Positions 9,035 to 25,515 are shown, counted from the first letter of the stretch. The stretch is 64,000 bases of DNA from Halarcobacter anaerophilus (GCF_006459125.1 NZ_CP041070.1:2914001-2978000), one strand, 5' to 3'. A program made the numbers and translations. Notes: a model not told the origin generated them from the letters alone.

Positions 9035-10399
9035 AAGTTTTTTAAGAGCTACGGCATCTGTAGCTCTTTTAGCTTTACTTTTGTCAAAATTTACCAAAAT
9101 CATACCCGCAAATTTTTTCCCTTTGTAAAACTCTATTCTATATAAATTCCCTTTTTTATCTATTGAAAATCTTTTTATAAATTTATCTTTATTCACCGAA
9201 ATTCCACTTTCATTTTCAACTCCGTTTTTTACAAAACCGATTACATTTACCCTTACACCCTCTAAAGGTTCAACTTGAAAACTTGTATCAACATCTATAA
9301 TAGAACCCATTTTTAGATTTTTTCTTTCTCCGTCGATTAGCATACTAACACTTTTGATTGAATTATCAATCTCTCTGTATTCAGGTTTTAAGTTTGCTAA
9401 TTTTCTATTTCCGTAATGAATAACAAACTGTCCGTTTTTTTTGATTACGGTTAAAAGAGGATTTGAGGGAGTAAATTCTAAAGTACCGTCTTTTCTTATG
9501 GGAAAATATCTTAAAATAGTTCTTATTTGACTTAAAGGAAGCTGGATTCTATCATCATAAAAAGAGATATAAATATCATCATCTATTACATCTTTAACGC
9601 TTTTTGAATCTAAATCAAATTCTCTTTCAAACTCTATTCCCATAATATTCATATATTTTTCAAGTGCCAAAAGATGATAATATGTTCTTTCATGAAGAGG
9701 TAAATTTTTACTAGCTTCATTTCCAAAAGCAGCCTTACCGTTATTTATTGCATAATAAGTAAGGCTTTTTTCCATCTCTTTGTCACCTTGTCTAGTGTGA
9801 GTATTTTTTGTATGATATAAATCCCTTTGTCTAAGTAGATTTTCATTTACATGTTCACACACTCTTTTTGAAATTTCTTCTAAATTTCCATAAGATCGTA
9901 CACTTAAATTTGACTGATCTATAATTGAACTTTGTCCCCATCTATTTGGAGAAAAATTCCAGTCTTTATGCTCTTCTCTGTAAAACCCGCTACCGTCATG
10001 AAGATTTAAAACAACTCTTACTTCAGGGGAAGTTATATACTCTTTGATTCTTTGTACCGTATTATAATCAGGATCAGTAGGTGAAATATGTGCAAATTTT
10101 CTATTCATATCACCGTAAGGTCCCCTCGATCTTTTAATTATCGAATAAAAATTTAAATTAGGAACAACCCAAACAGAACCTTTTTTTATTTTATAATGAG
10201 TCGTAATAATTGAGGCAGCCATGAATGCACCGGGTTCATCCCCTTGAATTCCACCGATTATTAAAAGAGTATTGTCATCTTGTTGACCTTTTTTAATAAA
10301 ATCAAAATCTATATTTTTTATATCTGTACTTGCAGACACATTTTGTATAAAAAAAGTTATTAATAAAAGACTAAATAACTTTAACATGCCAAGGTTCAT
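9011..10399 (-). CDS. pgp1: M14 peptidoglycan carboxypeptidase, Csd4/Pgp1-like
   Basis: About 462 residues (start chosen at the ATG at 10399, with GGAG 6 bp upstream; ATGs also lie at 10411 and 10387). A Sec signal peptide covers about residues 1-24. The zinc ligands fit the unusual Csd4 set: Gln52 and Glu55 in GGIQGDEPG, and His134 in LNLHDGSG. The Gln-3-Glu-79-His spacing equals that of Helicobacter pylori Csd4 (Gln46, Glu49, His128). Csd4 and Campylobacter Pgp1 trim the muropeptide tripeptide to a dipeptide and set helical cell shape. The C-terminal half holds the accessory beta domains of the ~460-residue family. The 5' end overlaps the M15 gene, implying coupling. Confidence 0.88.
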   Translation of the reverse strand: MNLGMLKLFSLLLITFFIQNVSASTDIKNIDFDFIKKGQQDDNTLLIIGGIQGDEPGAFMAASIITTHYKIKKGSVWVVPNLNFYSIIKRSRGPYGDMNRKFAHISPTDPDYNTVQRIKEYITSPEVRVVLNLHDGSGFYREEHKDWNFSPNRWGQSSIIDQSNLSVRSYGNLEEISKRVCEHVNENLLRQRDLYHTKNTHTRQGDKEMEKSLTYYAINNGKAAFGNEASKNLPLHERTYYHLLALEKYMNIMGIEFEREFDLDSKSVKDVIDDDIYISFYDDRIQLPLSQIRTILRYFPIRKDGTLEFTPSNPLLTVIKKNGQFVIHYGNRKLANLKPEYREIDNSIKSVSMLIDGERKNLKMGSIIDVDTSFQVEPLEGVRVNVIGFVKNGVENESGISVNKDKFIKRFSIDKKGNLYRIEFYKGKKFAGMILVNFDKSKAKRATDAVALKKLKKTTLSL

Positions 10400-11237
10400 A
10401 TCTAACTCCATCCTTATTATTAATTGTATATCTCATATCTATATATTTTAATCTTCTCATTTTAAAAAACTCTTGGGTAAGAGCAAATCTCGGAGAAAAG
10501 TTTGCATGACCGAAGCCTTTTTTACCTACATCAAAATCTGCGACAGAATGATAAGTAAAAGCAGGAGGAGCCAAAGACTTCGAAGCTGTTGTAATATTTC
10601 CGTCAACACTATATATTTTGTCCAAAAATAGTTTTGTCTGCTTTACGATACTTCTTACACCGGAAGTTAAAATTAAACTATCCCCTACATCTTTCAACAT
10701 TCTAAAATAGACACTATAAGGTTCACCCTTAAAAAGATAATGTCCTGTTCCTGAAATCTTAACAACATCAGATTTATTAATTTTATCGGTAATTTTATTA
10801 GAAACTTTTTCACCGAAAAAACCATGAATTCTTGGATCATAATAAAAAATACTCTCTAAAAAATCTAACTCTTTTTGGGAAAAAGAATTAATACTTTCAA
10901 CTCTTTTCGCAATTTTTAACATTTCATCAAAACTGATAATATTAAAATTTCCATATCCTACATAGTTTTGTATTTGTCGTAATTTCTTTCTTACACTAAC
11001 AAACTCTTTTTCATACTCTTGATCAACATATAAACTCTTTTTCACTTCTGTTTTTTTATTATTCTCAATAGTTGAAATATCCGATTTTAAATTATCTTCA
11101 AAAAGTTTTTGAGTATCAATACTATGAAAGTAGTTTGGCAAAAAAGAAGCTAAATCTTTTTTACCGCTTCCAAAAAGATTTGATGTTGAAAAAGCTAAAG
11201 GAAGTGCCGCAGCTTTAAAGAAATCACGTCTTAACAT
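10371..11237 (-). CDS. M15 (VanY-like) D,D/L,D-carboxypeptidase with Tat signal
   Basis: A 288-residue exported peptidase. The N-terminus MLRRDFFKAAALPLAF carries a twin-arginine motif (RRDFFK) and a hydrophobic stretch, indicating Tat export. The C-terminal third has the M15/VanY zinc motifs: YHSVADFDVG (His and Asp ligands) and the EPWH block near the end with Glu and the third His ligand. SGVRS (about 193-197) matches the conserved loop before the first ligand. M15 enzymes remove terminal D-residues from peptidoglycan stems. It overlaps the M14 gene, so both probably act on the same cell-wall peptides in the periplasm. The exact bond cleaved is not known. Confidence 0.82.
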   Translation of the reverse strand: MLRRDFFKAAALPLAFSTSNLFGSGKKDLASFLPNYFHSIDTQKLFEDNLKSDISTIENNKKTEVKKSLYVDQEYEKEFVSVRKKLRQIQNYVGYGNFNIISFDEMLKIAKRVESINSFSQKELDFLESIFYYDPRIHGFFGEKVSNKITDKINKSDVVKISGTGHYLFKGEPYSVYFRMLKDVGDSLILTSGVRSIVKQTKLFLDKIYSVDGNITTASKSLAPPAFTYHSVADFDVGKKGFGHANFSPRFALTQEFFKMRRLKYIDMRYTINNKDGVRYEPWHVKVI

Positions 11238-11246
11238 CTATATTTA

Positions 11247-11510
11247 CTAAAGTACCATTTTGATATCTTTATGGGCACCTAAAAGTCTATGTAATTCATT
11301 TCTGTCATCATCATTATGAACAATAAGTTCAATAGTATAACTTTTAAATTTTCCTTTTTTGCTTACATTCGACTCTTTCACATCATGTTCTCTGCCTGAA
11401 AATATATCTTTAGAAATATTTTTTACATTTATGCTTTCTAACATCACAATTTTATATTTCCAAGAGCATGGATAAGTTAATTCAAGTTTATGTTTACTTA
11501 GATCTACCAT
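11247..11510 (-). CDS. DUF493 (YbeD/HP0495-like) protein
   Basis: An 87-residue protein matching the DUF493 family in length and layout: an N-terminal TYPCSWKYKIV strand, a central segment of SGREHDVKESNVSKKGKF, and a C-terminal helix ending in LLGAHKDIKMVL. Escherichia coli YbeD and H. pylori HP0495 have a ferredoxin-like fold resembling regulatory (ACT-type) domains; function is unknown. It lies 9 bp from the M15 gene and 10 bp from moaC on the same strand, so it is likely in the moaC transcript. Confidence 0.8.
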   Translation of the reverse strand: MVDLSKHKLELTYPCSWKYKIVMLESINVKNISKDIFSGREHDVKESNVSKKGKFKSYTIELIVHNDDDRNELHRLLGAHKDIKMVL

Positions 11511-11520
11511 AAAAACCTCT

Positions 11521-12000
11521 CTATTTTTCCCCTCTTATAAAATTACCGCTTTTGCCGCCGCTTTTACTCTCTAGTTGTATTTGAGAAAGCACCATAGATT
11601 TATCTATAGCTTTAACCATATCATATATAGTTAACAAACCTACAGAGACTCCAGTTAGAGCTTCCATTTCAACTCCTGTTTGTCCGCAAAGTTTGGCAGT
11701 AACATACAGTTTAAATCCGGGAAGTTCAGGTAACTCTTCTATATCGCAATTAATTGAGCTTAAAAGCAAAGGATGACACATAGGTATTAACTCACTTGTT
11801 TTTTTCGTACCCATAATAGCTGCAACAACAGCTGTTTGTAATACGGGACCTTTTTTAGTGTTGTTATTTACAATTGCATCAAAAGCACTTTGACTCATAG
11901 AAATTTTTCCTGATGCAACAGCAACTCTAGTTGTATCTTTTTTTTCAGAAACATCAACCATTTTAGGTCTGTTTTTTTCATCTAAATGTGTTAAGCTCAA
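11521..12000 (-). CDS. moaC: Cyclic pyranopterin monophosphate synthase
   Basis: A 159-residue MoaC, the usual length. The signature blocks are clear: N-terminal [10 protein letters not shown], then [12 protein letters not shown] (about 76-87), and [27 protein letters not shown] (about 112-138). The last contains the catalytic Glu-Ala-Leu-Thr and Asp-Met-Val-Lys-Ala motifs. With MoaA it converts GTP-derived 3',8-cH2GTP to cyclic pyranopterin monophosphate in molybdenum cofactor synthesis. No other moa gene is nearby. It is divergent from rpsU and probably leads the operon moaC-DUF493-M15-M14. Confidence 0.96.
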   Translation of the reverse strand: MSLTHLDEKNRPKMVDVSEKKDTTRVAVASGKISMSQSAFDAIVNNNTKKGPVLQTAVVAAIMGTKKTSELIPMCHPLLLSSINCDIEELPELPGFKLYVTAKLCGQTGVEMEALTGVSVGLLTIYDMVKAIDKSMVLSQIQLESKSGGKSGNFIRGEK

Positions 12001-12027
12001 AATAGTTACCTTTTTTAAAAATACTAA

Positions 12028-12033
12028 ATTATA
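12028..12033 (-). promoter_or_regulatory. -10 box of the moaC promoter
   Basis: TATAAT on the minus strand, 28 bp before the moaC ATG. A convincing -35 is not seen. Confidence 0.4.
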
Positions 12034-12050
12034 TCTTTTCTTTAGTTAAA

Positions 12051-12078
12051 TTGAAATTAAGTTAATTTTAAATATAAT
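12051..12078 (+). promoter_or_regulatory. Sigma70 promoter of rpsU
   Basis: TTGAAA (12051-12056), a 16-bp AT-rich spacer and TATAAT (12073-12078), 36 bp before the rpsU start. Confidence 0.6.
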
Positions 12079-12114
12079 GTTTCCTCAAAATTTAAAAGAA
12101 AGAGGGTGATTTTA

Positions 12115-12327
12115 GTGCCAGGCATTAAAGTTAAAGATAGCGAATCTTTTGACGAAGCATACAGAAGGTTTAAGAAACAATGTGATAGAAATCTAATTGT
12201 TACTGAAACTAGAGCTAGAAGATTTTTTGAACCAATGACTGAAAAAAGAAAAAAACAAAAAATTAACGCTAGAAAAAAAATGCTTAAAAGATTATACATG
12301 CTTAGAAGATACGAATCTAGGCTGTAA
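12115..12327 (+). CDS. rpsU: 30S ribosomal protein S21
   Basis: A 70-residue S21, start taken at GTG 12115 (protein begins [19 protein letters not shown]). A GTG nine bases upstream is in frame, but 12115 gives the length and N-terminus typical of Campylobacterota S21 and has AGAGGGTGA at the right distance. The arginine/lysine-rich tail ([18 protein letters not shown]) is characteristic. S21 helps 16S rRNA and mRNA interaction during initiation on the small subunit. It stands alone between its own promoter and a strong terminator, beside the rRNA operons. Confidence 0.95.
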   Translation: MPGIKVKDSESFDEAYRRFKKQCDRNLIVTETRARRFFEPMTEKRKKQKINARKKMLKRLYMLRRYESRL

Positions 12328-12341
12328 TTAAAGATTTGTTC

Positions 12342-12368
12342 AAGGTGGGGTTCCTCCCACCTTTTTTT
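12342..12368 (+). terminator. Rho-independent terminator of rpsU
   Basis: AAGGTGGG-GTTCCT-CCCACCTT stem-loop followed by a run of T, 15 bp after the rpsU stop. Confidence 0.9.
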
Positions 12369-12379
12369 ATTCCCAAATT

Positions 12380-12602
12380 TATCTCCTTACATACCTTTAG
12401 AAATATAACTCTACATACATTTTCCATCCATAAAAGACTAAGCTAATAGGGATATTATATTCAAATAAGATTATAGGACAGAGAAGGGCAAAGAAAGAGG
12501 GATATAAAAGCTCTAAGCTGTTAAAAACTAAGATAAAACAATAATAAGCAAGAAGATTAAAAGAGAAAGACTAAAAAGGCATTGGAGGGAGAAAAAAAGG
12601 CT
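12380..12602 (-). other. Non-coding tail downstream of rrn copy 1
   Basis: About 220 bp of purine-rich DNA in the repeat, beyond the 5S terminator. No open frame is supported. On the minus strand it has two TATAAT boxes (12454-12459 and 12470-12475) and, at its very end, an AAGGAGAT ribosome site that in the other copy serves the spacer gene. Here no start codon follows that site. Confidence 0.6.
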
Positions 12603-12655
12603 AAAAAAAAAGCCTTGTCTTAGACAACTAAAAAAAGTTGAGAAAGATAAGGCTT
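12603..12655 (-). terminator. Terminator of rrn copy 1
   Basis: On the minus strand AAGCCTT...AAGGCTT forms the base of a long hairpin with an inner CAACT...AGTTG stem, followed by nine T. It lies 16 bp after the 5S 3' end. Confidence 0.85.
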
Positions 12656-12671
12656 AAAAATAAACTCAAGA

Positions 12672-12786
12672 GCTGGCAGCGGCTTACGTTTCCACTCCCG
12701 TAGGGAGCAGTATTATCAGCGCAGAGGTGCTTGACTTCCGGGTTCGGAATGGAGCCGGGTATTTCCACCTCGCTAAAACCACCAGC
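12672..12786 (-). rRNA. rrf: 5S ribosomal RNA (copy 1)
   Basis: About 115 nt. The ends GCTGG and CCAGC pair to close the molecule, and the inner segment has the familiar CCGAACCCGGAAGTCAAG-type loop. Ends are estimated to within a few bases. Confidence 0.93.
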
Positions 12787-12790
12787 AATA

Positions 12791-12831
12791 TGAGTAAAGA
12801 AACTATTTTTAATAATATATCTCTTTACTCA
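12791..12831 (-). other. 23S-5S spacer hairpin (copy 1)
   Basis: TGAGTAAAGA and TCTTTACTCA form a perfect 10-bp stem directly before the 5S 5' end, a likely processing signal. Confidence 0.5.
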
Positions 12832-12883
12832 CATCTTCTGAGTTCTTTAAATTAATGTTAAGTCTTTTGACACTCTTTTGAGT

Positions 12884-12909
12884 TTAACTCAATAAGATAG
12901 TAAACCAAG
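12884..12909 (-). other. 23S processing stalk, 3' side (copy 1)
   Basis: Nearly perfect complement of 15888-15912 on the other side of 23S (core TCAATAAGATAGTA). Together they form the stem normally cut by RNase III. Confidence 0.6.
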
Positions 12910-12920
12910 AAATTTATAAA

Positions 12921-15803
<2,883 letters not shown>

Positions 15804-16155
15804 CTCCTTTAAAAATTTTCATTTTTAAAGGGACCAATTTGAGAATAAAATAACTTTCGTTATTCTACCTTTTTTGAATAATTATTCCTTGGCTACTATC
15901 TTATTGAATTAACTTCAATAATATAGTTGTGTCTATCATGTTTTTACTATTTCTAGTAAATTTTAGATATGAAATTTTTTTGTTTTTTAAATCATCTTTA
16001 TACGAAAGATATTGATTTAAACGAAAAAATTAAAGACTTTAACATTATGTTTTTAAATATCACTTTGACTTTAAAAGTCAAATATAAATTCAACTTTTTT
16101 ATTGAACTTATATTTGATTTTTATTTCAAAACTCTTTTTCTTGATTTGTTATAGA
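15804..16155 (-). other. tRNA-Ala to 23S spacer (copy 1)
   Basis: About 350 bp of AT-rich transcribed spacer. It contains the 5' half of the 23S processing stem (15888-15912) and several small hairpins, such as AGAATAAC...GTTATTCT. A 61-codon frame on the other strand is not credible. Confidence 0.7.
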
Positions 16156-16231
16156 TGGTGGAGATAAGCGGGATCGAACCGCTGACCTCCTGCGTGCAAG
16201 GCAGGCGCTCTCCCAGCTGAGCTATATCCCC
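16156..16231 (-). tRNA. tRNA-Ala (TGC), copy 1
   Basis: 76 nt with an encoded 3' CCA. The anticodon loop CTTGCAC reads TGC, the D arm is AGCTCAGCTGGGAGAGC and the T arm GGTTCGATCCC. It is part of the rRNA precursor. Confidence 0.97.
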
Positions 16232-16268
16232 ATCTACTGGATAATCCTTCTATCAGATTATTTAATAA

Positions 16269-16345
16269 TGGTGGGCCTACCAGGACTTGAACCTGGGACC
16301 TCACGATTATCAGTCGAGCGCTCTAGCCAGCTGAGCTATAGGCCC
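16269..16345 (-). tRNA. tRNA-Ile (GAT), copy 1
   Basis: 77 nt with an encoded 3' CCA. The anticodon stem-loop CGACTGATAATCG reads GAT, with normal D and T arms. It lies between 16S and tRNA-Ala in the operon. Confidence 0.97.
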
Positions 16346-16371
16346 ATTCTCACCTATTTGTCTTAAATAAC

Positions 16372-16393
16372 CTTTATAAACCGAATATGATAA
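16372..16393 (-). other. 16S processing stalk, 3' side (copy 1)
   Basis: A 22-bp segment that is the exact inverse complement of 18078-18099 in the leader. The pair brackets 16S and forms the RNase III stem. Confidence 0.75.
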
Positions 16394-16450
16394 TTAATGC
16401 AATCTTTGATTGCTTTGGAGACTTAAAACGAATTAAGTCTCTCTTCTCTG

Positions 16451-17966
<1,516 letters not shown>

Positions 17967-18183
17967 AAAAAGTTTAATCTGACTTTGATTTATAATATCT
18001 TTCAATTACAAATTAAATCTCATTGTGTTATAGACAAGGATATATGTTTTACATTTATCCTGTTTCTTTATTCTTGTTTATCATATTCGGTTTATAAAGA
18101 TTACTTTCCTCTTAACAAACCTTCGTTTTTAAAGATCTTAATCTCTTTAGAACTTTGTGTCGTTCCTCTGAAATTGGACGGGA
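17967..18183 (-). other. rrn leader (copy 1)
   Basis: A 5' transcribed leader of about 215 nt. It holds a boxA-like GATCTTTAAAAA (about 18125-18137) and the 5' half of the 16S stalk (18078-18099). No coding potential is supported; an 86-codon frame on the plus strand is spurious. Confidence 0.6.
18078..18099 (-). other. 16S processing stalk, 5' side (copy 1)
   Basis: A 22-bp perfect complement of 16372-16393, forming the double-stranded stem that brackets the 16S precursor. Confidence 0.75.
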
Positions 18184-18212
18184 ATTATAATAGATTTTTT
18201 CCCCCTTGTCAA
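18184..18212 (-). promoter_or_regulatory. rrn promoter (copy 1), perfect sigma70 consensus
   Basis: On the minus strand TTGACA (18212-18207), a 17-bp spacer and TATAAT (18189-18184). Both hexamers match consensus and the spacer is optimal. A C/G-rich stretch (TCCCGTCC) follows the -10. Confidence 0.9.
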
Positions 18213-18246
18213 GAACTTTTCCTAAAATCTCGCTTAAATTTTTAAA

Positions 18247-18757
18247 ATTGTCGCATTTGGGCTACTTAAATAGTCCAAAAGTCCATAAAATAGACTTTTT
18301 CTTATTTAGATTAATACTTTAATTTCCAAGTTTAATGTTGTTTTCATCTAATTGAAAGTTTAATATATATACAAATAAGTTAAATATTGTAATTAAAGGG
18401 ACTTAAATATTAGTTATATTCAACAAATCATAATTTTAAACTCATATATTGTTTTGAACATCCCCAAAGAAAATCAGAACTCAAGAAACTACTTTATATT
18501 GTAAAAATTATAACCACTATTTGTAAGCATCAAATCATTGTTATGTTGTACAAAATCTTTTCTTATATTTCTATGTATAGAGTCATCTGATCGTTGAATA
18601 AGATTTTGTTCTAATAGTAAGTTCCAATGGAATAAAAATTCATCAAAAATTTTTTCTATCAAAGGATTAAATACTTGAGTATTAAGAAAATATGTTTCAT
18701 CCTCCACAAATTTAGCCAAGATTTCTTTTAGATAATCAGTTTTGATTGTTGCCATTG
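18247..18757. other. 511-bp unique spacer between the tandem rrn units
   Basis: The only DNA between the two repeat copies. It carries one small gene on the minus strand (18489-18755) and about 240 bp of AT-rich DNA between that gene and the copy 1 promoter. AAAGTC...GACTTT near 18277-18300 is a weak hairpin that could end the small gene's transcript. Confidence 0.8.
18489..18755 (-). CDS. Unknown 88-residue protein in the rrn spacer
   Basis: An 88-residue frame with ATG at 18755 and a good AAGGAGAT site. The ribosome site and everything upstream lie in the rRNA repeat, while the coding sequence is unique. The protein begins MATIKTDYLKEILAKFVED; the middle (FDEFLFHWNLLLEQNLIQ) and end (MLTNSGYNFYNI) resemble a small winged-helix layout of helix, 'L-x-x-x-x-LI' and 'LT-x-x-G-x-x-F', as in some phage or DUF2513-like proteins. 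That likeness is weak and I do not assign a family. Expression would need read-through of the rRNA terminator or a promoter in the repeat tail. It may be a remnant of a transferred gene. Confidence 0.6.
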   Translation of the reverse strand: MATIKTDYLKEILAKFVEDETYFLNTQVFNPLIEKIFDEFLFHWNLLLEQNLIQRSDDSIHRNIRKDFVQHNNDLMLTNSGYNFYNIK

Positions 18758-18980
18758 TATCTCCTTACATACCTTTAGAAATATAACTCTACATACATTT
18801 TCCATCCATAAAAGACTAAGCTAATAGGGATATTATATTCAAATAAGATTATAGGACAGAGAAGGGCAAAGAAAGAGGGATATAAAAGCTCTAAGCTGTT
18901 AAAAACTAAGATAAAACAATAATAAGCAAGAAGATTAAAAGAGAAAGACTAAAAAGGCATTGGAGGGAGAAAAAAAGGCT
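18758..18980 (-). other. Tail of rrn copy 2, upstream region of the spacer gene
   Basis: Non-coding. On the minus strand TATAAT boxes lie at 18848-18853 and 18832-18837, about 80-100 bp before the spacer gene, and are possible promoters for it. AAGGAGAT ends a few bases before its ATG. Confidence 0.5.
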
Positions 18981-19033
18981 AAAAAAAAAGCCTTGTCTTA
19001 GACAACTAAAAAAAGTTGAGAAAGATAAGGCTT
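18981..19033 (-). terminator. Terminator of rrn copy 2
   Basis: Same hairpin and nine-T run as at 12603-12655. It would shield the spacer gene from rRNA transcription. Confidence 0.85.
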
Positions 19034-19049
19034 AAAAATAAACTCAAGA

Positions 19050-19164
19050 GCTGGCAGCGGCTTACGTTTCCACTCCCGTAGGGAGCAGTATTATCAGCGC
19101 AGAGGTGCTTGACTTCCGGGTTCGGAATGGAGCCGGGTATTTCCACCTCGCTAAAACCACCAGC
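19050..19164 (-). rRNA. rrf: 5S ribosomal RNA (copy 2)
   Basis: Same sequence as 12672-12786, about 115 nt, closed by the GCTGG/CCAGC terminal stem. Confidence 0.93.
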
Positions 19165-19298
19165 AATATGAGTAAAGAAACTATTTTTAATAATATATCT
19201 CTTTACTCACATCTTCTGAGTTCTTTAAATTAATGTTAAGTCTTTTGACACTCTTTTGAGTTTAACTCAATAAGATAGTAAACCAAGAAATTTATAAA

Positions 19299-22181
<2,883 letters not shown>

Positions 22182-22533
22182 CTCCTTTAAAAATTTTCAT
22201 TTTTAAAGGGACCAATTTGAGAATAAAATAACTTTCGTTATTCTACCTTTTTTGAATAATTATTCCTTGGCTACTATCTTATTGAATTAACTTCAATAAT
22301 ATAGTTGTGTCTATCATGTTTTTACTATTTCTAGTAAATTTTAGATATGAAATTTTTTTGTTTTTTAAATCATCTTTATACGAAAGATATTGATTTAAAC
22401 GAAAAAATTAAAGACTTTAACATTATGTTTTTAAATATCACTTTGACTTTAAAAGTCAAATATAAATTCAACTTTTTTATTGAACTTATATTTGATTTTT
22501 ATTTCAAAACTCTTTTTCTTGATTTGTTATAGA
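22182..22533 (-). other. tRNA-Ala to 23S spacer (copy 2)
   Basis: About 350 bp, matching 15804-16155. Transcribed spacer with the 5' half of the 23S stalk; no gene. Confidence 0.7.
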
Positions 22534-22609
22534 TGGTGGAGATAAGCGGGATCGAACCGCTGACCTCCTGCGTGCAAGGCAGGCGCTCTCCCAGCTGAGC
22601 TATATCCCC
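22534..22609 (-). tRNA. tRNA-Ala (TGC), copy 2
   Basis: Same as 16156-16231; 76 nt, CCA encoded. Confidence 0.97.
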
Positions 22610-22646
22610 ATCTACTGGATAATCCTTCTATCAGATTATTTAATAA

Positions 22647-22723
22647 TGGTGGGCCTACCAGGACTTGAACCTGGGACCTCACGATTATCAGTCGAGCGCT
22701 CTAGCCAGCTGAGCTATAGGCCC
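22647..22723 (-). tRNA. tRNA-Ile (GAT), copy 2
   Basis: Same as 16269-16345; 77 nt, CCA encoded. Confidence 0.97.
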
Positions 22724-22828
22724 ATTCTCACCTATTTGTCTTAAATAACCTTTATAAACCGAATATGATAATTAATGCAATCTTTGATTGCTTTGGAGAC
22801 TTAAAACGAATTAAGTCTCTCTTCTCTG

Positions 22829-24344
<1,516 letters not shown>

Positions 24345-24783
24345 AAAAAGTTTAATCTGACTTTGATTTATAATATCTTTCAATTACAAATTAAATCTCA
24401 TTGTGTTATAGACAAGGATATATGTTTTACATTTATCCTGTTTCTTTATTCTTGTTTATCATATTCGGTTTATAAAGATTACTTTCCTCTTAACAAACCT
24501 TCGTTTTTAAAGATCTTAATCTCTTTAGAACTTTGTGTCGTTCCTCTGAAATTGGACGGGAATTATAATAGATTTTTTCCCCCTTGTCAAGAACTTTTCC
24601 TAAAATCTCGCTTAAATTTTTAAATTCTTTCGGCTCCCTCTTATATTCTTCTTTTTATAAGGGTTTTCTTATTTTTAACAATATTATTATACTCTAGTAT
24701 TTAATCTATAATCTAATTTATAATTTTAAAGTAAATATTAAGAGTAACATAATAAAATGTTACAAAAATTTGAAAGGATTAAA
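24345..24783. other. rrn copy 2 leader and divergent intergenic region
   Basis: Leader of rrn copy 2 (to 24561), its promoter, then about 190 bp before the BI-1 gene. TATAAT boxes on the plus strand at 24707-24712 and 24719-24724 are candidate promoters for that gene. No coding sequence is supported. Confidence 0.5.
24562..24590 (-). promoter_or_regulatory. rrn promoter (copy 2), perfect sigma70 consensus
   Basis: TTGACA-17 bp-TATAAT on the minus strand, as in copy 1. Sequence identity with copy 1 stops 34 bp upstream of the -35. Confidence 0.9.
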
Positions 24784-25479
24784 ATGTATAACAGAGATTA
24801 TCTTTCGCAAGAAACATCTCAATACAAAACTTCTGTTGACTCTTCAAGATCTGAGTTAATGAGCTTTTTAAAAGCGACTTATCAATTGTTTGCAGGCTCA
24901 TTATTGGCTGCAACAGCTGGGGCTTATATTGGTCTTGATATGGTTTCAACTATTGCAAGTTGGTATTGGGGATTAGTAATATTGGAGTTTGTTCTATTAT
25001 TTGCATTATACGCAGTAAAAAACAAACCTGGAATTAATTTAGCTGTATTATTTGGATTTACATTCCTTACAGGATTAACAATTACTCCACTTTTAAGCAC
25101 TATATTAGCAATGCCGGCAGGTGCTTCAATCGTAGCTCAAGCATTTCTAATGACTTCTGTTGCTTTTGGTGGTATCTCAATGTTTGCAATGACAACAAAA
25201 AAAGATTTTTCTGCAATGGGTAAAATGCTATTTATTGCGCTTATCATTTTAATTGTCGGTTCTATTTCAAACATTTTCTTCCAATCACCTCTTTTACAAC
25301 TAGCGATTGCAGGTGTTGGAGCATTGTTATTCTCTGCATTTATACTTTATGATACACAACAAATTATAAGAGGTGGATTTCAAACTCCAATTGAAGCGGC
25401 TATTGCTTTATATTTGGATTTCTTTAACCTTTTTGTATCATTATTACAAATTTTCGGTATTCTAAATAGCGATGAATAA
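24784..25479 (+). CDS. Bax inhibitor-1/YccA family membrane protein
   Basis: A 231-residue protein with about seven hydrophobic segments filling residues 35-228, the size and layout of BI-1/YccA/TMBIM proteins. The start is the ATG at 24784, with AAAGGATT upstream; an in-frame ATG at 24757 lacks a ribosome site. The C-terminal part has LYDTQQIIRGG and AIALYLDFFNLFVSLLQI, close to the family signature with its conserved Asp residues. Bacterial members are inner-membrane proteins tied to calcium leak or to FtsH regulation (YccA). It is alone, divergent from rrn copy 2, and ends in a strong terminator. Confidence 0.92.
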   Translation: MYNRDYLSQETSQYKTSVDSSRSELMSFLKATYQLFAGSLLAATAGAYIGLDMVSTIASWYWGLVILEFVLLFALYAVKNKPGINLAVLFGFTFLTGLTITPLLSTILAMPAGASIVAQAFLMTSVAFGGISMFAMTTKKDFSAMGKMLFIALIILIVGSISNIFFQSPLLQLAIAGVGALLFSAFILYDTQQIIRGGFQTPIEAAIALYLDFFNLFVSLLQIFGILNSDE

Positions 25480-25504
25480 AATAGCTTCCTTTGGGAAGCT
25501 ATTT
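25479..25504 (+). terminator. Terminator after the BI-1 gene
   Basis: AAATAGCTTCC-TTTG-GGAAGCTATTT, an 11-bp perfect stem directly after the stop codon. It also sits just before thiD2. Confidence 0.75.
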
Positions 25505-25515
25505 AACTAACAAAA

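Noticed and set aside
12057-12299. 80-codon minus-strand frame across rpsU
   Set aside because: Shadow of rpsU and its promoter; rpsU is certain.
15969-16154. 61-codon frame in the tRNA-23S spacer
   Set aside because: AT-rich low-complexity peptide on the strand opposite to transcription.
17985-18245. 86-codon plus-strand frame across the rrn leader and promoter
   Set aside because: Antisense to the leader; it covers the promoter and the processing stem, which explain its conservation between copies.
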